Below, piece after piece: positions 10,801-20,020 of a stretch of DNA of 64,000 nucleotides. Position numbers and translations under genes: made by a program. Where the stretch lies: assembly GCF_001949145.1 (NCBI RefSeq), contig NW_019091523.1:363437-427436 (forward strand), in the 5' to 3' direction. The stretch's first letter is position 1. The number at the start of each line of letters is the position of its first letter. Under the pieces are notes generated by a model. The model saw only the letters and a list, made by a program, of their open reading frames with translations. It was not told where the DNA came from and made no database searches. This DNA comes from Acanthaster planci. Taxonomy: Eukaryota; Echinodermata; Asteroidea; Valvatida; Acanthasteridae.

Positions 10801-12349
10801 TTACAAACACATCCCTACTCTCTATCCCTACTCTATTTTACTCTATATTCTTGTATTTTCCAAAAATTTACATTTGTTCCTCCAATTCTCTTGATTGATT
10901 TTTAATCGTAAAATTGAATGATTTGGGTTCAGTTTCAAATTGTGATCAGTTGCCATGAAAAGGGGACAAAATTCAAGACTGTTTTATATTGAATATCGGG
11001 AAAATATTAATTTCAATGAATTTTGAGATACGATGTTTTGCACAAACACAAGTATATGGCAGTATGCATTGAGCGCTGCGATACAACATTTTAGCATGAG
11101 CCCAAAGGTGTGTAACTAAGATACAATGTTTAAACATCCCCTAATTATGTCATAGTTACGCAGTATTTTTCAATGAAATTTACCTGCAACCTGAATTTAA
11201 AAAAATATACAGTAACAACAATTTTGCACTAACAAGATGAAATGAACCGTGGTCCGCCCCGTTGATAAGGTGAAACAGGTGTGGAAGTAGGTTTCTGCGA
11301 TATTTACGTTTCGTACTTGTTAACCCTAACCTTCCCCAACCACACAGAATTAAACAGTAGTAAAGTGTTTAATTCTGTGGGGATAGGTCTGGTAGGCCCA
11401 TAACAGCTGGCTTTTGCATTGGGTTTGGCATACCTCATAAAAACAAAGTCCAACAGCCGCTGTGCACAAAGTCCCATATGGATGTTTAACTTTGTGTGAA
11501 TGGGGAAGGTTAGGGCCAGCAACCCTCGGGGGGTTAGGGTTAAGTGCCCCTATTTGGGTTTTGCCTCAGTGTGCTGCTCGTGAACCTGAAATGCAGATTC
11601 CCTGTGTAGTTGATGAAAGGACGCACATGTTGGTCTTACAGAATTATCGGAAAAGAAGGTTGTTGTATCATAGCTGACTTTTAGATGAGGCCAATAGCAG
11701 TTCCAATTATTCACCTTTACTCAGCAACATGCATTTGTGTAGGAATGTAGTGGCAAAATTGACATCATGCTGGACAGCACCCTCAACGTTTCAGAGTGTG
11801 TAAGAGCTTCACTGATATTAATTCAGTATCCCGTTGATTGTCTGCAACAGGGAGGAGATGAACTATCGTGCCGTCCACGGGACAGCCATCTTCTTCTTGC
11901 AGAACGAGGCAGGCCACCAGAGGTGGACCCCAACGGACGAGAAGATCCAGATCCTGATGGAAGCCTACCGGCCCAGTGAAGGCAAGGAGGGCCCTCCCAG
12001 GAGGAAACTGGCTAGCGAGTGGCCGGAAGTCAATCGGAGGCAGCCCCCTACAGAATCGCCCACCTACCGACCAGGAGCCCAGAAGAGGAGTATGGACTCA
12101 GAGACGGACAGTGACCCTCCGGCAAAGAAGAGAGCCAGAGAATGGAGCAGAACTGGTGACAACGGCGATCCCCCGCCGAGGCGGAACGTCAGAGATGACG
12201 GCCCCCTCGCAAGCCCTCTGGGTGGATACATTTCCGAGAAGGACAGGACCAGTAACGATCAGAGAACACAGGATGGAAACCACACAGACAAGTTCCATGG
12301 AGATCACCCAAGCAGCTCAAGACCAGGAACTGCAAGGATTGTGAAGTGA
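1484..12349 (+). CDS. PCIF1: PCIF1/CAPAM, cap-specific mRNA (2'-O-methyladenosine-N6-) methyltransferase, 14 coding exons
   Basis: Exons: 1484-1840, 2305-2447, 2984-3138, 3806-3953, 4088-4171, 4900-4999, 5670-5832, 6518-6693, 6897-6983, 7221-7405, 8200-8293, 9439-9539, 10432-10506, 11851-12349. Every junction is GT/AG, the phases agree, and the joined frame is 2367 nt (788 residues plus stop). The family methylates N6 of the cap-adjacent 2'-O-methyladenosine of capped RNA polymerase II transcripts in the nucleus, and its WW domain binds the phosphorylated polymerase II C-terminal domain. Visible here: a WW domain (about residues 78-111, tryptophans W84 and W107), the conserved helical region (about 167-383), and the methyltransferase core with the catalytic NPPF motif at 548-551 and FVPEWR at 579-584. 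The hydrophilic tail has a basic KKRAR cluster at 715-719. Human PCIF1 is about 704 residues, so this protein is longer, mainly in the N-terminal leader and the tail. The ATG is 2 nt inside its exon, so at least one untranslated exon lies upstream. Identification is by family recognition from sequence. Confidence 0.95.
1978..2149. mobile_element. TTAA-bounded miniature element (piggyBac-like), PCIF1 intron 1
   Basis: 172 bp beginning TTAACTCTAACCCCC and ending GTTAGGGTTAA. TTAA on both sides plus C(C/T)CTAAC-type inverted ends is the pattern of piggyBac-derived miniature elements, which duplicate TTAA. The interior has no open frame. It shares its ends, but no clear body, with the copies at 11320 and 27923. 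Confidence 0.5.
2305..2447 (+). CDS. PCIF1: PCIF1 coding exon 2: linker (residues 120-167)
   Basis: The acceptor is GTAG at 2301-2304. The frame opens HDPLGIQ, matching the DPLGL motif that follows the WW domain in the vertebrate protein. The linker is short (about 48 residues) and Pro/Ser-rich ([10 protein letters not shown]). The donor is GTAAGT at 2448, phase 2. A second AG at 2323-2324 would give a shorter exon but would lose the DPLG match. Confidence 0.85.
2984..3138 (+). CDS. PCIF1: PCIF1 coding exon 3 (residues 167-219)
   Basis: The acceptor is CCACAG. The exon encodes [12 protein letters not shown] through NELCQQRE, the conserved segment equivalent to YWDLDIQTNAVI through RELCQQRE in the human enzyme. 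The donor is GTAAGG, phase 1. Confidence 0.94.
3501..3554. repeat. Three exact tandem copies of an 18-bp unit, PCIF1 intron 3
   Basis: GGTCATGGTGGTGTTTGT is repeated three times without change (54 bp), which indicates a recent expansion. Confidence 0.9.
3806..3953 (+). CDS. PCIF1: PCIF1 coding exon 4 (residues 219-268)
   Basis: Encodes [17 protein letters not shown] and the LPSNC...[10 protein letters not shown]...DIPIR block, one of the most conserved parts of the helical domain. The acceptor is ACCAG, the donor GTATTT, phase 2. Confidence 0.95.
4088..4171 (+). CDS. PCIF1: PCIF1 coding exon 5 (residues 268-296)
   Basis: Encodes [19 protein letters not shown], matching the family helix EAKRLLFKYAEAARRLIES. 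It follows a 134-bp intron, the shortest in the gene. The acceptor is GGAAAG (weak polypyrimidine tract), the donor GTAAGT, phase 2. Confidence 0.93.
   Translation, partial: VAQTQDVYGGQEIAVQLRRGCQEVDRI
4900..4999 (+). CDS. PCIF1: PCIF1 coding exon 6 (residues 296-329)
   Basis: Encodes [20 protein letters not shown], matching the conserved SRKVVKWNVEDTFSWLR. The acceptor is TCACAG, the donor GTAAGG, phase 0. Confidence 0.94.
5670..5832 (+). CDS. PCIF1: PCIF1 coding exon 7 (residues 330-384)
   Basis: Encodes [17 protein letters not shown], then [15 protein letters not shown] and [14 protein letters not shown], the end of the helical domain. The exon is GC-rich compared with its flanks. The acceptor is CGACAG, the donor GTGAGG, phase 1. 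Confidence 0.94.
5968..6192. mobile_element. TTAA-bounded miniature element, copy in PCIF1 intron 7
   Basis: Begins TTAACCTTAACCTTCCCC and ends GGGGGGTTAGGGATAA. The body is nearly identical to 11320-11543 (shared CACACAGAATTAAACAG, GGTAGGCCCATAACAGCTG and GTCCAACAGCCGCTGTGCAC). Ends have drifted from perfect TTAACCCTAACC. It is non-coding. Confidence 0.75.
6518..6693 (+). CDS. PCIF1: PCIF1 coding exon 8 (residues 384-442)
   Basis: Encodes [18 protein letters not shown], then [19 protein letters not shown], equivalent to the family block leading into the methyltransferase core. The donor is GTAAAAAAAA, weaker than the others, but it is the only one that keeps the frame. Confidence 0.92.
6897..6983 (+). 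CDS. PCIF1: PCIF1 coding exon 9 (residues 443-471)
   Basis: Encodes [17 protein letters not shown] followed by [12 protein letters not shown], a near-invariant family motif. The acceptor is CTCCAG, the donor GTAGGG; both sides are phase 0. Confidence 0.95.
7149..7192. repeat. Tandem duplication of a 22-bp unit just upstream of PCIF1 exon 10
   Basis: ACGATCGTGAAGTTATTATCAC and ACGATTGTGAAGTTATTATCAC lie head to tail with one difference, 28 bp before the exon 10 acceptor, possibly over the branch-point region. Confidence 0.85.
7221..7405 (+). CDS. PCIF1: PCIF1 coding exon 10: methyltransferase core (residues 472-533)
   Basis: Encodes [16 protein letters not shown], then [20 protein letters not shown], then [20 protein letters not shown]. 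This is the most strongly conserved exon. The acceptor is CTCCAG, the donor GTAGGT, phase 2. Confidence 0.96.
7854..8042. mobile_element. TTAA-bounded miniature element of a second type, PCIF1 intron 10
   Basis: 189 bp bounded by TTAACCCC and GGGGTTAA. The inverted ends continue imperfectly (CCCCGTCACGGCCGGA against the complement CCCCTTCGCTACGGAGGA). TTAA plus CCC termini fits a piggyBac-like target duplication. The interior differs from the CCCTAACC family. Confidence 0.55.
8200..8293 (+). CDS. PCIF1: PCIF1 coding exon 11: catalytic NPPF motif (residues 533-564)
   Basis: Encodes [22 protein letters not shown] (codons beginning at 8243) is the N6-adenine methyltransferase motif that contacts the target base in this family, and it is intact here. 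The acceptor is TCGTAG, the donor GTACAT, phase 0. Confidence 0.96.
8415..8768. repeat. AT-rich dimeric satellite, about 104-bp unit, 3.5 copies, PCIF1 intron 11
   Basis: Each unit consists of two related halves. One half has TATATCTGATCATCAAAAACG; the other has TATATCCGATCATCC. The halves are joined by (TTTAT)-rich spacers and CGGGGCTGT. Successive units begin near 8418, 8517, 8621 and 8725 (periods 99, 104, 104). It is directly followed by a minus-strand SINE (8815-8990). Confidence 0.9.
8815..8990 (-). mobile_element. tRNA-derived SINE, minus strand
   Basis: On the minus strand there is an A-box match TGGTGAAGTGG (8967-8977, fits TRGYNNANNNG), then about 34 bp later a B-box-like GGTTCGAAT (around 8925-8934). 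Next comes a tRNA-unrelated body with GGGTTTTCCCC and TTTTCCTCCCACC. The flanks do not fold into a tRNA acceptor stem that I can see, so this is a SINE and not a tRNA gene. Confidence 0.6.
9439..9539 (+). CDS. PCIF1: PCIF1 coding exon 12 (residues 565-598)
   Basis: Encodes [20 protein letters not shown], then [13 protein letters not shown], matching the family stretch after the NPPF helix. The acceptor is GCACAG, the donor GTCAGA, phase 2. Confidence 0.94.
10432..10506 (+). CDS. PCIF1: PCIF1 coding exon 13 (residues 598-623)
   Basis: Encodes [20 protein letters not shown] and HSCS, matching the family FKRHQLILPAFEHEYRSGSQ. Two overlapping donors exist (GTGTGA at 10505, GTGAGT at 10507). Only GTGAGT at 10507 leaves phase 2, which joins the last exon without a stop. 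Confidence 0.92.
11320..11543. mobile_element. TTAA-bounded miniature element, best-preserved copy, PCIF1 intron 13
   Basis: 224 bp with perfect termini TTAACCCTAACC and GGTTAGGGTTAA-type end (GGGGGGTTAGGGTTAA). It is near-identical to 5968-6192 and related in reverse orientation to 27923-28144 and 33637-33769. There is no coding capacity, so it must have been mobilised by an element elsewhere. Confidence 0.8.
11851..12349 (+). CDS. PCIF1: PCIF1 coding exon 14: end of core and hydrophilic tail (residues 623-788)
   Basis: Begins [19 protein letters not shown], matching the conserved EEMHYKAVHNTAVLFLQN, and continues to about residue 665 with recognisable homology. The rest is a charged, Pro/Arg/Asp-rich, low-complexity tail with KKRAR (715-719) as a candidate nuclear import signal, ending RIVK and TGA. 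The acceptor is CAACAG. Confidence 0.93.
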
Positions 12350-15190
12350 AAACCTCTCTTATCCAAAGCCTGCCATCAGCCAATGGCCACATGACGTAAT
12401 GGGAGACCCAACCTCTGGGGTCTTAGTACGTAGATTTCTTTTGAATGACTCAAACGGCTCTCGGATTCTCTTTAACTTCAAGCACTCTCCTCACAGTCTC
12501 CTAGTTGTTCATCAGACAAATGAGTACGCCATGTCAGCGTGTCCTTCCTTGACATTCACATTGGGAAAGGTACCTAGTTATGAAGCAGTTGGAAATCCCA
12601 AGTTTGCCACACCATGCAGTGTAATGCAAGGGCCAAAATGCGCAAAGTGCAGTGAAAAACGTTTACTCAAATTTGGCCGGCGTCATGTTCAAAAATATTT
12701 TCTGTGTGCTGTGTTAGCGAGCACATTTTTGTTTCATCTGGTATTTGCTTAATCTTCCTTGTGCGTGAGCTTAATTCAAGGAGTCATGGCTGAGATTTGC
12801 ACAAACTCTGACGGGTTTAAGTGTGCACTTGCATTTTGCCAGATGCAACAAAGCACTGTCAGAATCTCGTTTGCTGGGGTCCTGCGGCCTTTTGATGAGG
12901 CTTTTCTGGCCTGTGAAACCATGCCCTGTCAAGTAGGTATTTGCTGAAGATCTCAGAAAGTAGATTGTGATCATGTTAAATGCAGACCTAGCAACCCATA
13001 TTCTCCCAGAATATTCCGATAGAAATGCCAAGAGCTTGAGCCCAGTTAATCCCCATCGTTTACTTGATAAAGTGTCAATTGCCTGCTCCAAGGTTGACAT
13101 TTGTAATTATGCTATGCTTTACTGACTGCAGTACTCTGAAGATATGGTTGGTGTCAAGCCTGCCACATGTTCGATATAAGTCCACAAACCGAAGAAATTC
13201 CTGAACGATTTTGGCAAGCCATGTTTTGACAGGATTTGGTTGTGAAAGCATGGACAAGAGGTACATTATGTTAGAGCGTTGTGCAGTCATTATGTCAGGT
13301 TATCTCATGATGTTGACCTTTTGCCGCTGTCCAGTGTGTACTTCTGTTGATTTGAGCCCTCGACAGTCGCGTTCATACTCGGATGTGAACGTGAACTCGA
13401 ATGCGTAATGATGACATCAGGACAAGTATTCACACTGTGAATTTGCCAAAGTGAAACACTTTTCAAGTCAAGCGATTTTCGCTGCAGGTGTTTGTGGCAT
13501 CAGATTCAATTTGATTTCACTTGAAATTTGAACTGTCCCCAACATCCTCATTGGTGGTAATGCAAGTCGCTCATATTCTGAAATGTTGCTGCGTAGCATA
13601 CTCCCAAAAACATCAGAAACAGGAAAATTTCTGCCAGTGACTAAATTTTCCAGCTTGCAAAGGCCCTATATTTCAGCATCCTGAACTTATTTAGATTTCC
13701 TGTCAGTATTTTGCAAGGGCCAACACAATCCAACAACATAAAGTAGTAAACCCTGATGAATTTGGATTTTGTTGGACTGGTGTTTTTTGTTTATTTAGCA
13801 TGTGTACATAAAATTTTGTTTATTCAATTACGCAAAGTATATTTGGAGAAATTTGCAAGTGTTGTAAATTCCCACTTCAGGTTTTGTAAATAATGCAATG
13901 GGAGTGTTTTCTCTGCGTCTGAAAAATTTTCAGAACAAGAAGCATGAGTTTCAAGCAAAACATGAGCAAGGAAGTACTTGCGAATTTCGCGTGAGACACC
14001 TGCTAACCATTGCTCACCCAAACTGTGGTGGGTCCCTCCAAAGAATGATTGGTTGTACCCATTCTGGTGAAAAATCGCCATACATACATTGTACATGCTC
14101 ACTGGACAAACAACAGTTTGAGTGGGCTACACAGCCGCTAATGTTCCTGCAGCTTTTTTTTATTGGAGTCGTACAACCAGGGAGTAGCTTGCAGAGTTCC
14201 ACTGCCCAGTGTCATTAAGAATATTTGTTGTTTCTCTCGTGCAAAGTAGGTACACGTTCCCAAGAATGTTTACCTATGGGCACTCACATTATAGGTGGAG
14301 TCATACTTAGTTTGAAAGCACTCAGAGACTCCAAATGGTGGCATACATTTAAGATCAAATATACATGTTGGGAATTCACAGAAAGTTGAACCCACACAAC
14401 CCTACTAGGCTTCACTGCTCATGTATCGCGACGTCAAATTTGTCTTGCTCTTGCCCGAAGTACAAGTGCGAACCAGGTTTGACCATATAGCAGACTGCAC
14501 TTTTTTTCTAGCAAAGTGCTCTCCAAAATAAGAACAGGTGTGGTCCGAGTTCTGAGACACATGTCCTACCTTCCTTTTACTGTATATTCGGATAATATTA
14601 GATCGTATTTCATCATTGGGAAAATTTTCTTTCTTAGAAAAACGATGCACGGAAAGTAAAGATACTTCTACATTTTTTTTCTCTCTCTCAGCTTGCTGAT
14701 TTCAATCTTTGGTTTTTAACTGGCACAGTTTTTGCTTTTGTTTTTTCCAGAAAATGCCTGCCCCTGAACCAAACAATAATCAGTTGGAAGTAAAATAGTT
14801 GGATGTTCTGGTGTTAATGCCATCTTGTGTGAGTGGTTCTGTTTTAATCTTGCATAAAATAAGAGTGCATTTAAGTCAACATTTTAGCTGGAATTGTGTA
14901 AATATTGTACATAAACCCCAAGAGAATGTATTTAAAATATAAAAATTTTCCCATAGCCCAAGGTCATCTGGTGTAAGAACTCACTCTGAACTGATTTTCA
15001 GCTTTAATTTTATGCCGAAGGAATCCTTTTACAAAATGACGGAAAAAAAATCTTAAATTTTTGTGAGGACAAATCAAAGGAGAGAAATTTCCCAATTTTA
15101 GATTAACTGTATGGTGTTTTTACATTGAAAAAGTCATTCCCAAGGATCAAATTAATTGCCTGAATAAATTTTTAACTTTTTTTTAATTTG
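12350..15190 (+). other. PCIF1: PCIF1 3' untranslated region (probable extent)
   Basis: No open frame of note follows the stop. The first AATAAA downstream is at 15163-15168, which would give a 3' UTR of about 2.8 kb. A strong acceptor-like site (pyrimidine tract then CAG at 14748-14750) lies inside it and could mark an alternative last exon. The extent is inferred, not seen directly. Confidence 0.5.
15163..15168 (+). terminator. Candidate PCIF1 polyadenylation signal AATAAA
   Basis: This is the first canonical AATAAA after the stop codon. It is followed by T-rich and GT-rich sequence (TTTTTAACTTTTTTTTAA, TTTGTGTACATTGG) suited to a downstream element. An alternative ATTAAA lies at 15280-15285. 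Confidence 0.5.
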
Positions 15191-15949
15191 TGTACATTGG
15201 TTTTTTTATGGTTTAATCTGTAACAAGTCGAGTTTGTAGCTGTGAATGTGTTGTAAGACGAGCAGAACTGATCAGTTGTATTAAACAGCAGTGTCACAGT
15301 GCTCAGGTTTACCGAATTATAAGATGGGGTGCTAATGCAAGAATCGAGCTGAAGTACCCAGATTGCATAGACTGAGGCCTATGAATGAGCAGGAGTATAT
15401 ATGTTCACTAAGAGCCGCAAAAGTCCCGAGTCTGAATCTTGTTTTTTAACCTTCCATGAAATCTGAAAATATTTGTTACGGAGGTGCCGGACTTCCTGCC
15501 CATAATTAAAAGACTAAGTATTGGACATCAGTGGTGGCTTTCTTAAGTTCTGTGCCTTTATCTGGATAATGAGTTTTTTCAGTATACCTGTGAAACTCGG
15601 GAAAAGGACACGTCTACCACGCTGTTTAACCGAGGGATTAAAGCTGTGCTTAGAGAAGGGTCAAGAGGCCACCACATTATAGATCTTGGGGTGCATTTCA
15701 TTAACTTTCACAGGTTGATAACAAATGCAAAATGTATCAAACCAATGACAGTTCCCTTGGGGGAAAAATGGTCTCCGATTTGACAGCACGGCAAAACAAT
15801 GCAGAGAACATATGAATGCAAATGAAGTGGGACGTAATTAGTTAACCTGCAACTTTTAACGTTTTATGATCCAAGTGGCTGGTGATAAACTGCTGGTCAA
15901 GCAAATTACGCTGTGCCATAAATGTCTTGGAATATGGAAGAGGGACTAG

Positions 15950-16200
15950 GCACCACAGGCACAGCAAGGGGGCATTTTCGACCCCCTGACCCATCCCCTA
16001 CTACCCCCCAAGAAAACGAGCGAAAAAAGGAAAAACTGAATGAAAATCATCCAACTTGCTTTAAGATACCTTGGAATTGACCGTCATCACCATTGAGGGT
16101 TTGTCAGCTTGCTGCTGATGGTGCTTTGCCCCCCCTCCCTCACCCCTGCCCCCTAGAAAGTGCTTTGTCCCCCCATTCAAGCGATGCCAGTGCTAGGTAC
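15950..16200 (+). repeat. Low-copy dispersed repeat, copy A
   Basis: Contains C-rich blocks (TGACCCATCCCCTACTACCC, GCCCCCCCTCCCTCACCC) around AAAACGAGCGAAAAAAGG and GAAAATCATCCAACTTGCTT. The complement of 27125-27375 has the same order of blocks (GAGCACTAGCACC region, AAAACGAG, GAAAATCATC, GTACTTTTGTGCCCCCCC), so the two look like divergent copies of one element. Confidence 0.45.
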
Positions 16201-18140
16201 TACTAGACTATTCAGCTGATGCCATAGACAAACCTGGTGACCACAGTAACGCTATCACTGGTCATTGGCCGTGGAACCACAATGGCACTTACGTAGTGTG
16301 ATTGAGAGAAGCTTATGACAGTGGGTCCGCGCAAGACCCAACATAATGCTTTCTGTCATTAACAGAAGCCATCGGAAATGCCTAGTGAAAAGAGTTAACA
16401 GAATCAGGAAATTTACAGTGTATGTAGACTAGCGAATGGGTTTATGTGGATTGACACCTTGACATCTTCAGTTTCCGGCCATGCAGTATTTTATATTTAC
16501 TCCCGTACTTTTTCAAACTTGTGCTAAAGAGCCTGGAATTTTTCGACTTAAATGCATTTACTCAATTTGAGTATGTCATGTTTGTCCAGTGTATTATCGG
16601 GATAAACATTTTTGGAAATTGTAAATACTGGATTGATACTGCATTGATAATAGTATCATTTTAAAAATCTTTTGGTCACTTCCTGACTGATTTGCTTGGA
16701 TTTTGAAGTATTTCTTTTGTAAGTAGCATTTTGTGTACACCACACAGTTCTTTTCTTTTAATGGATACATTATACGACTGTCATCATTTCATTTCATGCA
16801 GTACATTTCTGCTGGTCATTCAGACAGATTGTAGACCTGTAGTACTCATGAAAAAAAAAGCCAGGTATTCATAGCTAATAAACTTGTGTGAGATTATTTT
16901 TGGGGGAGGACTATTGGAGTAGTAATGCATGAATATAATTAAATATCAGATTGTTTTGATATGAATTGCCATCAAAATATTTTGAGCGTGACACATGAAT
17001 TGTTTTCACATAACTTTACCACGTTTAAAATACAAAATGAGAAAAACACGCTGGTATATCCACGAGAAAGCACAGCACAAAGACATTTTGAAATCAAATT
17101 TGGCACAACTCAATAAAGAAAGATCGCCATGATGAAATATCACATGGAAGTTGTTCCTGTACATCTGTTGTACTTTTGATGAAGTGTTGTCTCACACAAT
17201 CAGTTACCTCACAGCTTAAAAAGAAATAGCTTGATTGCAAATACAGTGAAGGTAGCGATGCAGGTGGTACACCCCTTCGTGCATATTTAATTTAGTTGGA
17301 TACGGGCTTGGGCATTGGGGAGGGGATCTTGTCCCTCCCTCCTTCAAATAGATAAAGGGGAACGAAGAAAAACAAAATAAAGGGATGGAAGTCACAGGTG
17401 CGCTTGAGAATGCCTGAGAACTGACCCCTTCCACCGTCCATGGATTATTGGTACTGCTAATGATTGTCGTGACCTTGCCCTTGAAAAAAAATGTCCCTAC
17501 CCCCAGGAAGAAATTAATGGTAAGGGCCTAGCACCTGTGGACACTGGCTGTACAGATAACTTCATGTTAAGATAGAGTTGGAGTTTGAGCTCACGTTGCA
17601 CTCGCCGAGTGCTCGAACACAGGTAATGTTTTTCAGTGGAGAGACCTTGAAATGAAATGAAAAGATTTTAATGCATTAGTGGCAGAAAGAAGTTGTAAAT
17701 AACTGTTTGGACCCAATTCAAACGACACCCCCCATGTAGCAGGTTGGTGGTTTACGTACCGTAAAGCACGTGGGAAGTAATAGCGCCCTCTATTGGTAGC
17801 TCCTGGCCCCACAAGATCTAGTTCCTGCACTGATACGACGGACAATGCATAAAAAGAGAGTTCTCAGTTTTGGTGTTCTGTCTATTTATGTTCCATTCGC
17901 GAGATGTGACATGTGGATATGTTGCGTGAGTGACGACGCGACAAGCATGACATGCACGAGGACTAGGGGCTGGACTGTTATTGTCGAGTTTTAAGAAGGG
18001 CCTACTGTTAAAAGTGAGGAGTAACTATAGAAAACAGGGCCACTCCGTTTTTACCGTAAGTATACGAGTTAGTACGCATGCTACCTAACCTTAGGCCGCG
18101 CCTAGCCCAGGTTGTCAGGTAGGCCCTACCATTACCCGTA

Positions 18141-18185
18141 AACAGGGCCCAACGAATACTCATCTATCGTATACTGGGCCCTGTT
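18141..18185. repeat. Short perfect inverted repeat AACAGGGCCCA / TGGGCCCTGTT
   Basis: Arms of 11 bp (18141-18151 and 18175-18185) are separated by 23 bp. A third related AACAGGGCC lies at about 18035. It could be the ends of a very small element with CAGGG-type termini, or a stem-loop. Confidence 0.7.
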
Positions 18186-18562
18186 CCAATTAATACATGG
18201 AGGTATTTCTTTTGAAAACTTTATCCGGGACATCCGGGGGCATAACTAAACATCCGCTTAATTTTATGAGCTGAAATTGCACCGGTATGTTCACTACTTA
18301 CATTGTAAAAATTCCAATAGGTTGCTAATGCTAATTGTAGAAAACTTGCCTTTTCTTCATTTGGAGGAAAAAATGTTGCCTTTTTTGCCATTTCCCCACT
18401 CCGGACGAATTTTCTCCTGACTTGTACATTACACAGACTCCTTCGTATGGTCAAGTAATGATACCCTGTACGAGAGCCTGTCTAGTTTGCACCCAGACTT
18501 CAGCACCTTCGTATTTCGTTCAGATCTGCGAGAGTACATGTACCTGTCGATCCAAGGAATGC

Positions 18563-18657
18563 TGGTCAACTTGTACGCCGACCAACTCGTACACCCCAAC
18601 TCGTATGCCAAACAACTCGTACGCTGACCAACTCGTACACCGACCAACCCGTCCACC
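18563..18657. repeat. Minisatellite of 16-bp unit GTACGCCGACCAACTC
   Basis: Five to six variants of the 16-bp unit (CAACTCGTACACC, CAACTCGTATGCCAAA, CAACTCGTACGCTGAC and so on). It is the reverse complement of the array at 19884-20020. Confidence 0.85.
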
Positions 18658-19795
18658 AAGGTTCACATGTGTGTCGGAGCATTAACGTCGTACAAGCTTT
18701 TGCTGCCATGTTTTCATCAAATTTACTTTTAGATGTAAATCAATTACATGTAAAAAACCAGATAAGCTGATTGTTCATTATTTTTTTCTTTTTAGGTCGA
18801 GACTGGTGTTTTTAGATTTTGCTTAGATATCCTTAATTAAATGATGTTAATGTTATATACCCTGTGGTGGGATTCGGAACCGGATTCCAACCAACCAATC
18901 AAATTAGGGACAAGTTGAGGTTGAAAATAGTCCCCAAAAGTATTTGCATAACAAGGAAAGTGTTCTAACAGCTTGGCGTTTGCGTTCCCAACCTAGTTGT
19001 CGGCCCGCGCTACAAAGCCAAAGCTTCTTGTGCTCATTGATAGCATGGACCACACAGACAAAGGATATGGCTAATTAGCAGTTCTTAAATGTTTCACTGT
19101 AGAAACCAATTTATTCTCTAATTATTCTATCCATGTTAACTTTCCTATGCTGAAGTCACACTTTGGGTCAGCTGTGTTGTGTTGTGCACTGCACCAACGT
19201 GCAAAAGAGTGACCTTGGGCACTTGTGCATATTTGTGCTGTAAAACTAAAGGAGGGTTAAAGTCAAAAGTAACAGCCTTCCAATGCTAAGATGCATTCTT
19301 GACACAGTTGTCATATCAGTCAAAATCAGTCAAAATCAGTGTACTGGGGGAAATCAATTGGAAGGCCTTTTTGACTGTTTTTGACGGTTAAAACAGAAGG
19401 AGGTTTAGTCACACAAATATCATTTTTGGTAGCATCCTGGGAGCTTGCCCTTTATGACAAAATGCAACACATCACAACTGTCAACATTAACCAGTCAATT
19501 TTGCAATTGAACAGAACTTCTCTAGAGCTTTGCAGCGTGTACTTAAATTACTCAAATCTTCATTCATATACATCACACACTATGGGGGGGTGTGGGTGAA
19601 AGTCGGATCCTTGGACCCTGTCGGACCTGGCCGGATCGTCCATGTAATCACATTACAAATTGGTCAGGTTTGGGGATCGGGGTTGTGCAATTCTGTAGCG
19701 CCTTTCCTAAATCCAGTTCATGGTTTTCCTATGCAGGATCAGGGAAGGTCCGACTAGCTCCTGGATATTATCAGTCAAGGTAGTGACAGGAATTA

Positions 19796-19854
19796 TTAAC
19801 CCTAACAGTCCTCAATCCTTCACCTGTTGGAGGACTGAGGACTGTTAGGGTTAA
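19796..19854. mobile_element. 59-bp near-perfect hairpin with TTAACCCTAAC ends
   Basis: Left arm 19796-19819 and right arm 19831-19854 are 24 bp each with a single mismatch, around an 11-nt loop. The outer ends TTAACCCTAAC and GTTAGGGTTAA equal those of the TTAA-bounded family, so this may be a minimal internally deleted derivative. Confidence 0.75.
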
Positions 19855-19883
19855 AGATGCTTCTAATAACATTAGTTATACAA

Positions 19884-20020
19884 GGCGCACGAGTTGGTCG
19901 CCGTATGAGTTGGTCGGCATACGAGTTGGTCGGCGCACGAGTTGGTCGCCGTATGAGTTGGTCGGCGTACGAGTTGCCACGCGTACAGCTTGACCAAACT
20001 GCACACGAGTTAGTCAGTGT
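19884..20020. repeat. Minisatellite of 16-bp unit GAGTTGGTCGGCGTAC
   Basis: Five regular 16-bp copies (GAGTTGGTCGCCGTAT, GAGTTGGTCGGCATAC, GAGTTGGTCGGCGCAC and so on) are followed by degenerate copies to about 20020. The orientation is opposite to the array 1.3 kb to the left. Confidence 0.88.

Noticed and set aside
11320-11543. CCCTAACC / GGTTAGGG ends as interstitial telomere repeats
   Set aside because: Only one or two TTAGGG-like units at each end, arranged as inverted termini of a shared element body. They are better explained as transposon ends.
18563-20020. CRISPR-like repeat array
   Set aside because: The 16-bp units are contiguous with no unique spacers, in an animal genome. It is a minisatellite.
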